A DNA stretch of 64,000 nt from assembly GCF_902859935.1 (NCBI RefSeq), contig NZ_CADIKI010000005.1, forward strand, positions 310,001 to 374,000, given 5' to 3'. Below, in pieces: positions 54,615 through 64,000 of the stretch. The DNA is from Paraburkholderia fynbosensis. Lineage in GTDB: Bacteria > Pseudomonadota > Gammaproteobacteria > Burkholderiales > Burkholderiaceae. A program made the position numbers and the translations under genes. The stretch's first letter is position 1. The number at the start of each line of letters is the position of its first letter. The notes below the pieces were generated by a model. The model saw nothing but the letters and a program-made list of their open reading frames with translations. It was not told the origin of the DNA and did no database searches.

Positions 54615-56048
54615 TCAGATCACGATCGCTCCGGTTATCAGACCGACCAGCGCGGCGATAGCACCACACACCGCCACCGCGAAAATGATCCACTCGGTTC
54701 TAATGAACACCGGCACACGGCGCTCCCGTCTGGCGAGGATGAACAGCACGGTGCCAGGCGCATAGAGCATCGCCGACATCATCAGGAATTTGGCGCCGCC
54801 CGCAAATAACAGGAATGCCGTATACAGCGTGGCGAAAGCGGCAATGAAGTATTCCCGGCGCAATACGCTGTGCTGCTCGCCACCCTGTTCGATATCGTGA
54901 CGCGCGGCCTTGATGCCGAAAGCCGCGACCAGAAAATACGGAATCAGCGCCATCGAACTGGTGAGGTTGATCATCAGCGAAAACGCATCCGTCGACCAAT
55001 ACGTGCTGATCACGAATAGTTGCACCACGGTGCTGGTCAAGCAGATCGCGGCGACCGGCAATTGGCGCTCGTTCTGCTTGGCGAAGATGCGCGGCATCGT
55101 GCCCATGCGTGCTGCGGCAAACAGCACTTCGGCGCAAATGAGCGACCAAGCGAGGTACGCGCCGAGAATCGAAATGATCAGGCCGGCGCCGATAAAGACC
55201 GTGCCGAACGGACCCAGCAGTGCGCCCAGCACCGCCGCCATCGACGGCTGCCGCATCACGGCGATGTCCGCGCGCGGCAAGGTCGCGTAGGGCAGCAGCG
55301 TCACCATCACCAGCAGACACAGGACGGCCGCGAAGCCGTAGAGCGTCGCGGCGCCGACATGCGAACGTTGCCTGGCATAACGTGAATACACGCTTGCGCC
55401 CTCGATGCCGACGAATACGAACACGGTGACGAGCATGGTCGCGCGGACTTGCGAGAACAGTCCTGTCGAGAGCGCATCGCCGCTTTCCCAGAAGTTCGCG
55501 TGGAACATGTCGGCGCGGAACAGGACGATCAATATGCCGATGAACACGATAATCGGAATGACTTTCGCCACCGTCACGATGGTGTTGATCATCGTGGCCT
55601 GCTTTACGCCTCGCAACATCACGAAGTGGAACAGCCATATGCCGACCGACGACACTGCGATCGCAGTCGCCGTATTGCCATCGCCGAATGCCGGGACGAA
55701 TGCGCCCAGCGTCGATTTGATCAGCACCCAGTACGAGACATTGCCGAAGCACCCTGCCATCCAGTAGCCGAATGCGGAGAGAAAGCCCGCATAGTCGCCG
55801 AAGCCCGCTCTCGCGTACGCGAACACGCCGGCGTCGAGTTCGGGCCGCCGTTGCGCCAACGCCTGGAAAACGCGCGCCAATGCATACATGCCGATGCCCG
55901 CGATGCACCATGCGATGATCGCGCCGACCGGCCCGGTCGCGCGCGCGAAGTTACGCGGCAGCGAAAAGATCCCTGCGCCCACCATTGATCCGACGACCAT
56001 CGCGGTCAATGCGGGCAACGACAGTTTCGGCTCGACCTGTGACGCCAT
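54615..56048 (-). CDS. APC-family basic amino-acid antiporter (arginine/ornithine, ArcD/AdiC-like)
   Basis: A 477-residue twelve-helix transporter of the APC superfamily: LPALTAMVVGSMVGAGIFSL (the GS.vGaGIF substrate-binding motif), FARATGPVGAIIAWCIAGIG, AYARAGFGDYAGFLSAFGYW, GIEGASVYSRYARQRSHVGA (helix 6 GIEGA) and GAYLAWSLICAEVLFAAARM. The pattern is that of arginine:ornithine or arginine:agmatine exchangers. The dau-like genes 40 kb away may feed the same metabolism. The window shows no adjacent decarboxylase or deiminase gene. Confidence 0.92.
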   Translation of the reverse strand: MASQVEPKLSLPALTAMVVGSMVGAGIFSLPRNFARATGPVGAIIAWCIAGIGMYALARVFQALAQRRPELDAGVFAYARAGFGDYAGFLSAFGYWMAGCFGNVSYWVLIKSTLGAFVPAFGDGNTATAIAVSSVGIWLFHFVMLRGVKQATMINTIVTVAKVIPIIVFIGILIVLFRADMFHANFWESGDALSTGLFSQVRATMLVTVFVFVGIEGASVYSRYARQRSHVGAATLYGFAAVLCLLVMVTLLPYATLPRADIAVMRQPSMAAVLGALLGPFGTVFIGAGLIISILGAYLAWSLICAEVLFAAARMGTMPRIFAKQNERQLPVAAICLTSTVVQLFVISTYWSTDAFSLMINLTSSMALIPYFLVAAFGIKAARHDIEQGGEQHSVLRREYFIAAFATLYTAFLLFAGGAKFLMMSAMLYAPGTVLFILARRERRVPVFIRTEWIIFAVAVCGAIAALVGLITGAIVI

Positions 56049-56622
56049 TGTTCACCATTCAAGGAGCTGGGGTTCTTTTAGAAGTGGACCAGCGCGGGTG
56101 AGCATTGCGCTCCTCTCTGAGCGCTACAGCGCTAGTCCTCCCGAAGTGCGTTTTCTATTGCACCGGAAGAGGCGAATCGGTTCGTCGCATCATGCTGGCC
56201 AGCCGGCGTGCAACGTCAAACCGGTTCTCTCGATCAGGCGGTGTTTGTTGTAGTCGGGAATGTCCTCGTCGTCGTCGTTGAAGAGCCGCTTCAGAGAGGC
56301 CCGTTTGCACACGCCTGAAGTGTCTTTTCTTCAGCGTCGCGCCTCTAGGCATCATAGGATATCTGCAGCGATATGGTCAGTTGGTTTGCACTCATCCTCC
56401 GCCAATCTTGCGGGGAAAAGCAAAGAGCTGTTCTTATCGCGAGCGCCCATTGAAGTCCTCCTGCATCACTTCACGTGACCACCACACGAGACGGCGAGTC
56501 TTTGCGAATCCGCTAGCGGAATGCGCCGTACGGTGCATCGACAAACAATGAACTCTTCTGGAGAAGACGGGCCTTCCTGCACCCTCTGCTCCAGCGCATA
56601 GCTTGCGATATGCAACGCCTAT
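56049..56622. other. intergenic, no assignable gene
   Basis: 574 bases. A minus-strand frame of about 40 codons at 56190-56312 (LFNDDDEDIPDYNKHRLIER) is protein-like but has no family and no good start; I leave it uncalled. Confidence 0.4.
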
Positions 56623-56856
56623 TTGACATTTCAGAATGAGTGCGACCCGATCGTCCAGAAGCGGATGGAGGTTCGCGAAGCCAACCGCAAGCAACGCGAG
56701 GCGAATGCCAAGACGAGGAAGCAGGCCCAACAGCAGCAAGCCCAAGCCAGAGCCGAGCGCAACCAGTCCGTGCAGCAATCGCGTGATCGCGCCACGGCTG
56801 CGATGTCCGCATCGGCACCGCAACAAGGGCACGCCATCCGAGGCGGGCAACATTAG
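56623..56856 (+). CDS. small hypothetical coiled-coil protein
   Basis: A possible 77-residue protein from a TTG start: PIVQKRMEVREANRKQREAN, AKTRKQAQQQQAQARAERNQ, SVQQSRDRATAAMSASAP. Strongly charged, Gln-rich, and likely helical. No signal peptide or known family; no good ribosome site. It may be the end of a decayed longer gene. Confidence 0.35.
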   Translation: MTFQNECDPIVQKRMEVREANRKQREANAKTRKQAQQQQAQARAERNQSVQQSRDRATAAMSASAPQQGHAIRGGQH

Positions 56857-56979
56857 GCCGCCCTCGGTCGATTCGACCAATCAGAGAGAACGCCGCTATC
56901 GTGGCATCACGGCAACGACGTTTTCACGCGAATCGTCACGCCCGGCAACCTATGGGTTTTTGCCGGCACATCGCCCCAA

Positions 56980-58509
56980 CTACTGACTCGCCGATGGCGC
57001 CGGGAACGGCGGCGACGCGCTGATCGCAGAGCCCGCCGGTTGCCAGCCGCCCCCCATCGCGCGGAACAATGCAACCTGAGCCTGCAATTGCCCGACCTCT
57101 TCCCGCACGAGCGTCGCCTGGCTTTCGAGCAACGCAAGACGGGCCTGATCGACATCCATCACGCCGATATCGCCCACCGTGAACTGGCGCGTCGTCTTCC
57201 TTAGCACCTCGGTGCGTTGTTTGACTTCTTCATTGCGCGCGAGCTGCAACTGTTCCTGCCGCTTCAATCTCGACAGCGCCTGCTCGACATCGAACAGCGC
57301 CCCCGATGCGGCTTTTTCATAAGCGTGAAACGCCTGTTGCGCCTGCGCATCCGACGACTCGACCTGCGATTCGCGCGCACCGAAGTCGATCAACGGCAGG
57401 GCCGTCGCTGCGCCGAACAGCCAGAATGTGCTGGGCCCGAGACCCTGACCCGCAATGTTCCAGCCGTTGCGCGCGAGCATCGCGCTCAGCGAGAATGTCG
57501 GCCAGTAGTTCAGACGCGCGGCATCCGACTGCTTCACGCTCGCGAACAGGCGGTCACGCGCAGCGATCAGATCGGGGCGTCGCATCAGCAGATCGACAGG
57601 TTGCCCCGGCGTGATCTCCGGCAGTGGCTTCGGCAAACCGCTGACGGTGCTCAACGTGGCGGCGAGTTCCCCCGGCTGGACCGCGCACAGATTCTCGAGC
57701 GCCAGTTGCGAAGCGGCAATGGCCGTCTCGACATCCTGTTGTCGCGCCTCGACCTGCGCAAGCCCTGCCCGAGCCACCTCGATATTCGTGCTCAACCCCA
57801 CGCCGGCCGTGAAACTTTTCTCTGCAATCCCAACGAAATCTGCGGCGATCTGGTGGCTTTGCGCCAGCAACTCGCGCTGCTGCAACAAGCCACGGTAAGT
57901 CATATACAGATCGGCGACCGCACCGATGACGCTCAGCCGCACCGCCTCGGCATCGCCCGCCGCTGCGAGCGTCGACGCACGCGCGGCGGCAAGACGCGCG
58001 CGTCCGCGGCCGAATACGTCGATCTCCCATTGCGTCTGAAGACCAATACGCCAGAACTTCGCATCGACATCATTGATCCCGAGAAACTCCTGAAACTCTA
58101 GCTGGGTTTCCCCGCCGTGATAACTCGCAGCCTGAGCGCCCACGCCCACTGAAGGCAGCAGTTGGGAGCGCGCGAGGCGTATGCCTGAGCGCGCCTGATC
58201 GACGCGCGCGGCCGCAATCGAAATATCGTAGTTGTGCGCGATCGCCGTCTCGATCAACTGGGTCAGCGCCGGGTCGTTGAACTGCGTCCACCACGTCGCC
58301 AGCTGTGCGTCGTCGGGCGCGACGTGCGCATCGGCGAGTGCTGGCGACGCTTCGTTGTAGTGCTGCGGAAGCGTCTTCGCCGAGTCGAGTTTCAGCGTAC
58401 CCGTGCAGCCCGAAGCGATCGCCACGACGATCGACGCCAACGGCAAACGTCGTGCAACAAGTAATGCGAATGGCGATATCGCGCGGTTCCGGTAATCAGG
58501 TTTTTCCAT
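56980..58509 (-). CDS. NodT-family outer-membrane factor of RND efflux
   Basis: A 509-residue outer-membrane channel protein: signal/lipobox-like LASIVVAIASGCTGTLKLDS, DDAQLATWWTQFNDPALTQL, NYDISIAAARVDQARSGIRL, ARSQLLPSVGVGAQAASYH, LLMRRPDLIAARDRLFASVK and LIDFGARESQVESSDAQAQQ. This is the NodT/OprM type. It overlaps the RND pump gene by 14 bases and is the last gene of the MFP-RND-OMF operon. The start is taken at 58509; an upstream reading would overlap the pump further. Confidence 0.93.
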   Translation of the reverse strand: MEKPDYRNRAISPFALLVARRLPLASIVVAIASGCTGTLKLDSAKTLPQHYNEASPALADAHVAPDDAQLATWWTQFNDPALTQLIETAIAHNYDISIAAARVDQARSGIRLARSQLLPSVGVGAQAASYHGGETQLEFQEFLGINDVDAKFWRIGLQTQWEIDVFGRGRARLAAARASTLAAAGDAEAVRLSVIGAVADLYMTYRGLLQQRELLAQSHQIAADFVGIAEKSFTAGVGLSTNIEVARAGLAQVEARQQDVETAIAASQLALENLCAVQPGELAATLSTVSGLPKPLPEITPGQPVDLLMRRPDLIAARDRLFASVKQSDAARLNYWPTFSLSAMLARNGWNIAGQGLGPSTFWLFGAATALPLIDFGARESQVESSDAQAQQAFHAYEKAASGALFDVEQALSRLKRQEQLQLARNEEVKQRTEVLRKTTRQFTVGDIGVMDVDQARLALLESQATLVREEVGQLQAQVALFRAMGGGWQPAGSAISASPPFPAPSASQ

Positions 58510-61500
58510 GTTGATCCCCGGGTTGCTGGCCTTCTTCCCACTCCGTACCTTTGATCGAGAAGAGCAGCACATAGAGCGCGGGCACCGCGACCATCGTCAG
58601 GACCGTTGCGAACGCCAGCCCCGCCATCATCGTGATCGCCATGTCCTTGAAGAATGGATCCCATAGCAGCGGCACCATGCCGAGGATCGTCGTGCCCGCG
58701 GCCAGCGCCACCGGCCGCAAACGGCTCATCGAGCCGAAGATCACCGCCTGCATGCGTGGCACGCCGGCGGATACCTGACCATCGATCTCCTCCACCAGCA
58801 CCACGCCGTTCTTGATCATCATGCCGATGAGGCTGAGCAGCCCGAGCAGCGCCATGAAACCGAACGCGCCACGGAACATCAACAGGCCGATCGTCACGCC
58901 GCAGATCGACATCGGCACCACCAGCAGCACCACGAGCGCGGGCTTGAGGCGGCCGAACATGAACAGCACAAGCAGAATCATCCCAAGGAAACCCATCGGC
59001 AACTGACGGAACAGACTCTCCTGAGCAATCGTCGACGACTCGTGTTCGCCGCCCCATTCGAAGGTATAACCGGGCGGCAACGGAATCGACTCGATCGAAT
59101 GCCGCACGCGCTCGAACGCCGCCACGCTGTTGCTGCCGTACGTGACGCCGGCCGAGACGGTCAGCGTGCGAATCCGGTCGTTACGCGAAACAATGCTCTC
59201 TTCCGTTTGCGGCGAGACGCCGTCCAGCACGTCGCCCAGCGGCACGTAGCGCTGCTGTCCCGCACTGAAGACCTGCATCGTGAGCAGGCGCTCCATGCCC
59301 TGTTCGCTCTCCGGCGCGCGCAGGACGATCGGCAACAGCTGGTCGTGCTCGCGGAAGACACCGGTGGTGATGCCCTCGGTGGCATACGCGAGCACGTCGT
59401 TCACCTGGCGTCGAGTCACACCGGCGGAGCGGGCGCGCGAGTCGTCGAATATCGGCCGCACCACGTTGACCGGATTTTCCCAGTCGTCGCGGATCGAGAC
59501 CATGCCGCCGTCTTTATGCAGGATCGCCTGCGCCTGACGGCTCAACGTGCGCAGCACGCCTGGGTCCGGGCCCATGAAGCGCGCCTGGATCGGCGTGCCG
59601 CCGCCCGGACCGAAGCTCGGCCGGCTCACCGTCCAGGTCGCGTCGGGGAAGCGCTTCTCGAGTTCCGCCGTAATCGGCGGGATCATCCCGTCAATATCGC
59701 GCTGATCCTTGACCGTGACGATGAATTGCGCGTATCTCGGGTCGCGGGTTTCCGGATCGTAGACGAGAAAGAAGCGCGTCGCTCCGCCGCCGATATAAGT
59801 GCCCACATTCGCGACGCCATTTTGCGCGAGCAGGAACTTCTCCGCGCCACGGGTCTTTTCGGCGACCGCACGAATATCGGAGCCAAGCGGCAAACGCATG
59901 TCAACATAGAATATCGGCGTCGTCGAGTTTGGAAAAAAACTTTGCTCAACGAAACGAAATCCCCACATGCACACGCCGGTCAGCACCGCCAGAGACACCA
60001 CCACCGGCACCCGGCGTGCCGCCACCCAGCCTAACAAGCCCCGGTATCGCCGATACAACCGCGAGTCGAACGGATTGGGCTGGTCGCCCTCGTCGGCTTT
60101 GAACAGGTAGAAACCGAAAAGCGGCGTCAGTCCGATCGCGATCACCCAACTGAACAGCAGCGAGATCGCCGCCACCGCGAACAGCGATGCGCAAAACTCC
60201 CCGACGGCGTCCGGTGAAAGTCCGATGCCCGAAAACGCGAGAATCCCCACGATAGTCGAAGCCAACAGAATCCACTGACCCTGCTGCAGCACCTGGTTGG
60301 CGGCGTCAATGTGCGACATGCCCTTCTGCACGCGCACAAGCATCCCCTCGCACACGACGATCGTGTTGTCGGTCAGCATGCCCATCACGATGATCAGCGC
60401 GCCTAACGAAATTCGCTGCAACTCGATACCCGCCGCATACATCACGAACAGCGTGCCGACAATCGTCAGGAACAGTTCGACGCCGAGCACCACGCCCGCG
60501 CGCCAACCAAGGCCGATGCCCAACGCCACGCCGACGATCGCCACCGCCAGCATCACGTCGAACACGAAGCCCTTGACCGCGTCGTCGACGGCTTCCGGCT
60601 GATCGTAAAGCACATGCAGTTCCATCCCGAGCGGCCGGCCGCGCTCCAGCTCCCGCATTTTCGCCTTCACTTGCGCACCGACGTTCACGACGTTCACCCG
60701 AGCGCGCGCGCTGATGCCGATCGTGAGTGCGGGTTCGCCGTTATACCGGATCAACGCGTTCGGAATCTTCGCGTAGCCGTAGTTCACGGTCCCGAGATCG
60801 CCGAGCAGAACTGGACCGGCGGTCGTGCCCACCGGCAGCGCGCGGACTGCGTCAAGCGAATCCAGCGTGCCCGTGGGCGCGATCCGCATCAGCAGATCCC
60901 CCACCCGCTCACGGCCGGCTGAGCGGATTTCGTTTTGCAGGGCGAGCGTCTGCGCGAGATCGTCGGTCGAGAGATTGTTCGCCGCCAGCTTCGCCTGGTC
61001 GGCCTCGACCGTGACCTGCTCCTGCTGGTTGCCCGCGATCACGATATCGGCGACATCCGGCAACGTCAGCAATTGCTTGCGCAACTCGCGGGCGTATTCG
61101 TAGAGCTGCGCTTGAGAGTAGCCCTTGCCCGTGATCGCGTAGAACATCCCATAGACATCGCCGAACCTGTCGAACACGACCGTCGGGCCTGCACCCGGCG
61201 GCAATCGCGGCTGCACGTCGCTCACCTGCCGGCGCAACTCGTCCCACACCTGAGGCAGATCGGCGGACGTGTACCTGTCGCGGATCTGGACACGGACTTC
61301 CGAATAACCGGGCATCGACCGCGAGCGCAGAAAGTCGATCTGCTCCATCTGCTGGATCGAGCTTTCAAGCCGGTCGGTCACCTCGTTCTCCACCTCCTTC
61401 GCGCTGGCGCCGGGATAGAGCGTGACGACGACCGCGGTCTTGATGGTGAATTTCGGATCTTCGAGCCGCCCGATGTTGAGGTATGCAAAGAGTCCGCCGA

Positions 61501-61567
61501 ACAGCGAGACGAGCGTGATGACCCATGCGATCAACGGCTTTTCGATAAGGGTGCGCGCGAGGTTCAT
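58496..61567 (-). CDS. RND efflux inner-membrane pump
   Basis: A 1023-residue RND permease: MNLARTLIEKPLIAWVITLV, VTLYPGASAKEVENEVTDRL, the porter domain GDVYGMFYAITGKGYSQAQL, helix 4 IVMGMLTDNTIVVCEGMLVR (here Asp-Asn rather than Asp-Asp), the second porter domain, helix 10 LIGMMIKNGVVLVEEIDGQ with the conserved lysine, and MSRLRPVALAAGTTILGMVP. The pattern is that of the MexK/TriC-like branch, where the Asp-Asn pair is usual. It exports hydrophobic compounds by proton antiport. It overlaps the adaptor gene by 4 bases and the OMF gene by 14. Confidence 0.94.
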   Translation of the reverse strand: MNLARTLIEKPLIAWVITLVSLFGGLFAYLNIGRLEDPKFTIKTAVVVTLYPGASAKEVENEVTDRLESSIQQMEQIDFLRSRSMPGYSEVRVQIRDRYTSADLPQVWDELRRQVSDVQPRLPPGAGPTVVFDRFGDVYGMFYAITGKGYSQAQLYEYARELRKQLLTLPDVADIVIAGNQQEQVTVEADQAKLAANNLSTDDLAQTLALQNEIRSAGRERVGDLLMRIAPTGTLDSLDAVRALPVGTTAGPVLLGDLGTVNYGYAKIPNALIRYNGEPALTIGISARARVNVVNVGAQVKAKMRELERGRPLGMELHVLYDQPEAVDDAVKGFVFDVMLAVAIVGVALGIGLGWRAGVVLGVELFLTIVGTLFVMYAAGIELQRISLGALIIVMGMLTDNTIVVCEGMLVRVQKGMSHIDAANQVLQQGQWILLASTIVGILAFSGIGLSPDAVGEFCASLFAVAAISLLFSWVIAIGLTPLFGFYLFKADEGDQPNPFDSRLYRRYRGLLGWVAARRVPVVVSLAVLTGVCMWGFRFVEQSFFPNSTTPIFYVDMRLPLGSDIRAVAEKTRGAEKFLLAQNGVANVGTYIGGGATRFFLVYDPETRDPRYAQFIVTVKDQRDIDGMIPPITAELEKRFPDATWTVSRPSFGPGGGTPIQARFMGPDPGVLRTLSRQAQAILHKDGGMVSIRDDWENPVNVVRPIFDDSRARSAGVTRRQVNDVLAYATEGITTGVFREHDQLLPIVLRAPESEQGMERLLTMQVFSAGQQRYVPLGDVLDGVSPQTEESIVSRNDRIRTLTVSAGVTYGSNSVAAFERVRHSIESIPLPPGYTFEWGGEHESSTIAQESLFRQLPMGFLGMILLVLFMFGRLKPALVVLLVVPMSICGVTIGLLMFRGAFGFMALLGLLSLIGMMIKNGVVLVEEIDGQVSAGVPRMQAVIFGSMSRLRPVALAAGTTILGMVPLLWDPFFKDMAITMMAGLAFATVLTMVAVPALYVLLFSIKGTEWEEGQQPGDQHGKT

Positions 61568-62685
61568 TGATTCACATCCAGAGGCCGCACTGCCTGCCCC
61601 TCGGCAACGAACTGCGAGCCGCCCGCCACGACCTTGTCCCCCGCATGCAGATCGCCTGCCACGATAGCGACGCTATTGCGGATCTCACGTAGATCGACCG
61701 GCACCGCATGCACCTTGCTCGACGCGGTGTCATAGCGCCATACCCTGTGCTTGCCATCAGGCGTGACAGCAAGCGCGGCGATCGGCACAGAGAGCGCGAG
61801 GTTCGCGGCCGGTGCCTGGTTCACGCCGATGCGCACGCGCACTGCCATGCCCGGCAGCAGCGTCAGATTCCTCGGCTGTTTGACGCTGAACAGCAGCCGG
61901 TATGAACTCGCGGCGGCAGAACTCTGCGTGGCATGTTCGCGATAGACCAGCTGCAACACGTTATCTGGACGGTCCGGCGTCCACGCCTCGGCACGCAGAC
62001 CGCTGTTGAGCGGCAGACTTTCGGCGATGCTTTGCGGCAACTCGACGCCGATCTCGATGCGCTCCGCGTTCTCCAGATTGAACACGGGCGCACCGGCCTG
62101 CACCATCTGCTGGGTTTCGATCATACGGCGCGCGATCCGTCCGTCGAACGGTGCGATGAGACTGGTATTGCGCAAGTCCCTGTGCGCGAGATCTCGTTGT
62201 ACTCTGGTGACTTCCAGCGTGGTTTTCAACTGCTCGAACGCGCCCGCCGACAGAATGTTTTCGTCGTGCAGCACAGACTTGCGTTTGAGGTCGTCGGCAA
62301 GCTGGGCGTACTGCGCGTCGGCGCGGCGCGCCACCAGTTGAAAGGGCTCAGGATCGATTCTCGCGATCAGTTGCCCCTTGCGCACGCGTGCGCCGTCGAG
62401 CACGGCGATCTGGACGACACGCCCGGACACCTCGAAGGCAAGCGAGGAAATGCTGGTCTGCTCGACGCGGCCGGTGAACTCGCGAAGTTCGTTCGCCCCT
62501 TCCTGCGTGACAGGCACCAGTTGCACCATGCGCGGCCCGGTGTCGGTCACGGCCTCCTGCTGCCGCCCACATGCACCCAGTAGTCCGAATACCAGAACGA
62601 TGACTAACCGCGACCGGTACGCCGCCCGCTTTACCCCATGCAGATCGCAGGACCCAACTGCAGGGTGGCTTTCGTGAGCGGACAT
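61564..62685 (-). CDS. RND efflux periplasmic adaptor (membrane-fusion protein)
   Basis: A 373-residue adaptor. It has a lipobox (IVLVFGLLGACGRQQEAV), then the barrel-sandwich ELREFTGRVEQTSISSLAFE, VSGRVVQIAVLDGARVRKGQ and LIARIDPEPFQLVARRADAQ, a coiled coil (~95-150), and NTSLIAPFDGRIARRMIETQ with the rest of the beta-barrel. It is the first gene of the operon, overlapping the pump gene by 4 bases. No regulator is adjacent inside the window. Confidence 0.93.
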   Translation of the reverse strand: MSAHESHPAVGSCDLHGVKRAAYRSRLVIVLVFGLLGACGRQQEAVTDTGPRMVQLVPVTQEGANELREFTGRVEQTSISSLAFEVSGRVVQIAVLDGARVRKGQLIARIDPEPFQLVARRADAQYAQLADDLKRKSVLHDENILSAGAFEQLKTTLEVTRVQRDLAHRDLRNTSLIAPFDGRIARRMIETQQMVQAGAPVFNLENAERIEIGVELPQSIAESLPLNSGLRAEAWTPDRPDNVLQLVYREHATQSSAAASSYRLLFSVKQPRNLTLLPGMAVRVRIGVNQAPAANLALSVPIAALAVTPDGKHRVWRYDTASSKVHAVPVDLREIRNSVAIVAGDLHAGDKVVAGGSQFVAEGQAVRPLDVNQ

Positions 62686-64000
62686 TCAGGCCTCTCGGTA
62701 TGGTTGATTCAATGTCGCATGTGCGCGCGATATGAAGACACTTGCCACCTGCCGCCATGCTCCGATCGAAGCCTCACCGAAGACCTCGGCCATGCGGACT
62801 GCGGCGCCCTTCCGGCGCCAAGGTCAGGCCCAACGAATCAGACAGGCGATGCGAGGTGAAGGAATGACTGGCGCCTTCGCGCCCGCCGATACTCGTGAGC
62901 GCGACAGGTCCGATACGCCGCGCATGATCCGAGAGATCATGCAATGGTCGCTACCGCGTCCTCACTCCGGCTCTGTGTCGACGATCGCCATGGCTTCGGT
63001 CCCGCCCTCTACAACAATTAGGTCTATGCGTCGTATTCGGACTATCGAGGCTTGCTCCACCCTGCTTTATATTGTTCATGTCCGTTCCTCGGGCTGAAGG
63101 TTTCCTGCCTGTCGCCACACAAGGAAAGTGGCCAGCAACGCTCCGGTCACGGCAAACGCGGAGTTAACCATTCGGCCTGGGAGGCAATGACTGACATGTC
63201 GATATTCTTGCTGAGGCGCGATACGACGTCGCCACTCTGACGAAAGATCGCGGCAGACAACGCTGTCCCGTCTTCAGTATGGGAAACACAACCATGCCGG
63301 CTAGATTCAACAACGAAAGCTTTTGCGTATCGGTTGTCATAGCAAGAGACGCCGGTTCATTGAGACGAGGCTGCCTGAAAAGTATTTAAGTTCCCAAACA
63401 AATCCTTGTCAAGAATTTCCCTGCCACTGCCTTGTCTTGTCGAAATAAAACTTGACGTGCTGAACACTCAGCCAGATTGTTTTTGCTTTTGTCAGCGGTA
63501 AGCGCACTTCAAGTATTGCTAGTCGGAAAACTGGCGCGCTCGTATTGCGACCCTCCACGATGGGGTCGTCATGAGTATGTCACCGTCTGCCGTCAAACTG
63601 CCAGGTTGTCGAACGCATGCTCATACCACGGGTTTAATGACGGAGCGTCGCGCGCTTTAGCGCATGATGGCTGATCGAAGCTGGCGGCGTCAATTGGTTC
63701 GAGATCGACATCGCGAATATACACGTGTGGCCGTGGAGAGCTTTGGCGATCGTTCAATCGCAAAGATGAGCACACCTACTTTTGATATGCCAATCGTGCC
63801 CATTAATAAGCGCATGCAGTGCGTTCAAGCGGGACACGTTCTGCACATCAGCCAGGCACATGGGACAACGTGAGCGGTAGGGTTTCGATATCCGAAGAAA
63901 AGGCGAACGTCGCATAAGCGTCCGGGCTGTCTTCATTCTTATGGTCATCAAAAGCCAGCGTTACTAAGCGCCCGCTGACTGTCGCTTCTTGCGCAAGCTA
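62686..64000. other. no recognisable gene to the window end
   Basis: About 1.3 kb with short frames only. The part from 63340 to 63470 is AT-richer. A minus-strand frame near 63076-63171 encodes a hydrophobic ~31-residue stretch (TGALLATFLVWRQAG) with no family. Possible regulator or decayed gene for the RND operon; none identified. Confidence 0.5.

Noticed and set aside
56190..56312. minus-strand 40-codon frame with LFNDDDEDIPDYNKHRLIER
   Set aside because: Protein-like composition but no start signal, no known family and an in-frame stop just upstream; may be a gene fragment.
63076..63171. minus-strand 31-codon hydrophobic frame near the window end
   Set aside because: Only one possible helix, no ribosome site and no family; insufficient support.

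Overview
The window is high-GC betaproteobacterial chromosome. Protein families and gene neighbourhoods fit Burkholderiaceae, most likely Paraburkholderia or Caballeronia; this is inferred from what I recognise by eye, not from a search. It reads as an accessory, metabolically versatile region: many transcription factors each sitting beside one short catabolic, transport or efflux unit, with few housekeeping genes (one tRNA-Leu, ppnP, a RarA paralogue) and several decayed genes. I see no insertion sequence, phage or CRISPR array.

Layout. 0-6 kb: the end of a LysR regulator, an NmrA-type oxidoreductase, an AHSA1/SRPBCC protein, a compact ArsR-SRPBCC-DUF1801 operon (minus strand), an orphan polar amino-acid binding protein and a MipA/OmpV outer-membrane protein. 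6.2-7.8 kb: decayed DNA with an amidohydrolase pseudogene. 7.8-10.9 kb: a GAF/Fis-type regulator followed by an NTF2-flavin monooxygenase fusion. 11-15.1 kb: a basic or D-amino-acid unit made of a DauR-type regulator, an ornithine cyclodeaminase/mu-crystallin dehydrogenase (DauB-like), a periplasmic binding protein and a DadA/DauA-like FAD dehydrogenase, interrupted by an extreme G30/C20 tract. 15.4-19.5 kb: a gamma-glutamyltransferase remnant, a membrane-anchored hypothetical protein, an AI-2E-type permease and a TAXI-type binding protein tethered in the membrane. 19.8-23.5 kb: a beta-propeller protein and an HTH regulator, divergent from a DUF899-DUF2182 pair. 23.5-30.2 kb: a GT2 glycosyltransferase, a YqhA membrane protein, a TIGR00027-type methyltransferase, a secreted GH3 beta-glucosidase and an outer-membrane beta-barrel.

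30.7-34.4 kb is the most notable locus: a membrane histidine kinase, an unusual response regulator and a convergent CqsA/LqsA-type pyridoxal-phosphate synthase. Together they form a complete alpha-hydroxyketone (CAI-1/LAI-1/JQS-type) quorum-sensing circuit. 35.2-39.5 kb: a GntR regulator, a short-chain dehydrogenase, a beta-keto-acid cleavage enzyme (BKACE) and an MFS importer, apparently a catabolic operon for an unknown beta-hydroxy acid, flanked by perfect palindromes. 39.5-40 kb: a candidate small RNA with a clear terminator just upstream of an H-NS-like gene. 40-45.5 kb: a CecR-type TetR repressor divergent from a four-gene YbhGFSR-like ABC efflux operon with its own outer-membrane channel.

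45.5-51.5 kb: a VOC protein, a Fur-family regulator, a RarA-like AAA+ ATPase that has lost the sensor-2 segment, a lipoprotein, a DeoR regulator divergent from a NudK-like Nudix hydrolase, and ppnP. At 51.66 kb lies tRNA-Leu(GAG) with a clear sigma-70 promoter; remnants of a porin gene (minus strand) and an IclR regulator gene (plus strand) sit directly against its 3' end and look like an old integration or deletion scar. 52.5-56 kb: an MFS importer and an APC basic amino-acid transporter. 57-62.7 kb: a complete RND efflux operon (adaptor, pump, outer-membrane factor). From 62.7 kb to the end I recognise no gene.
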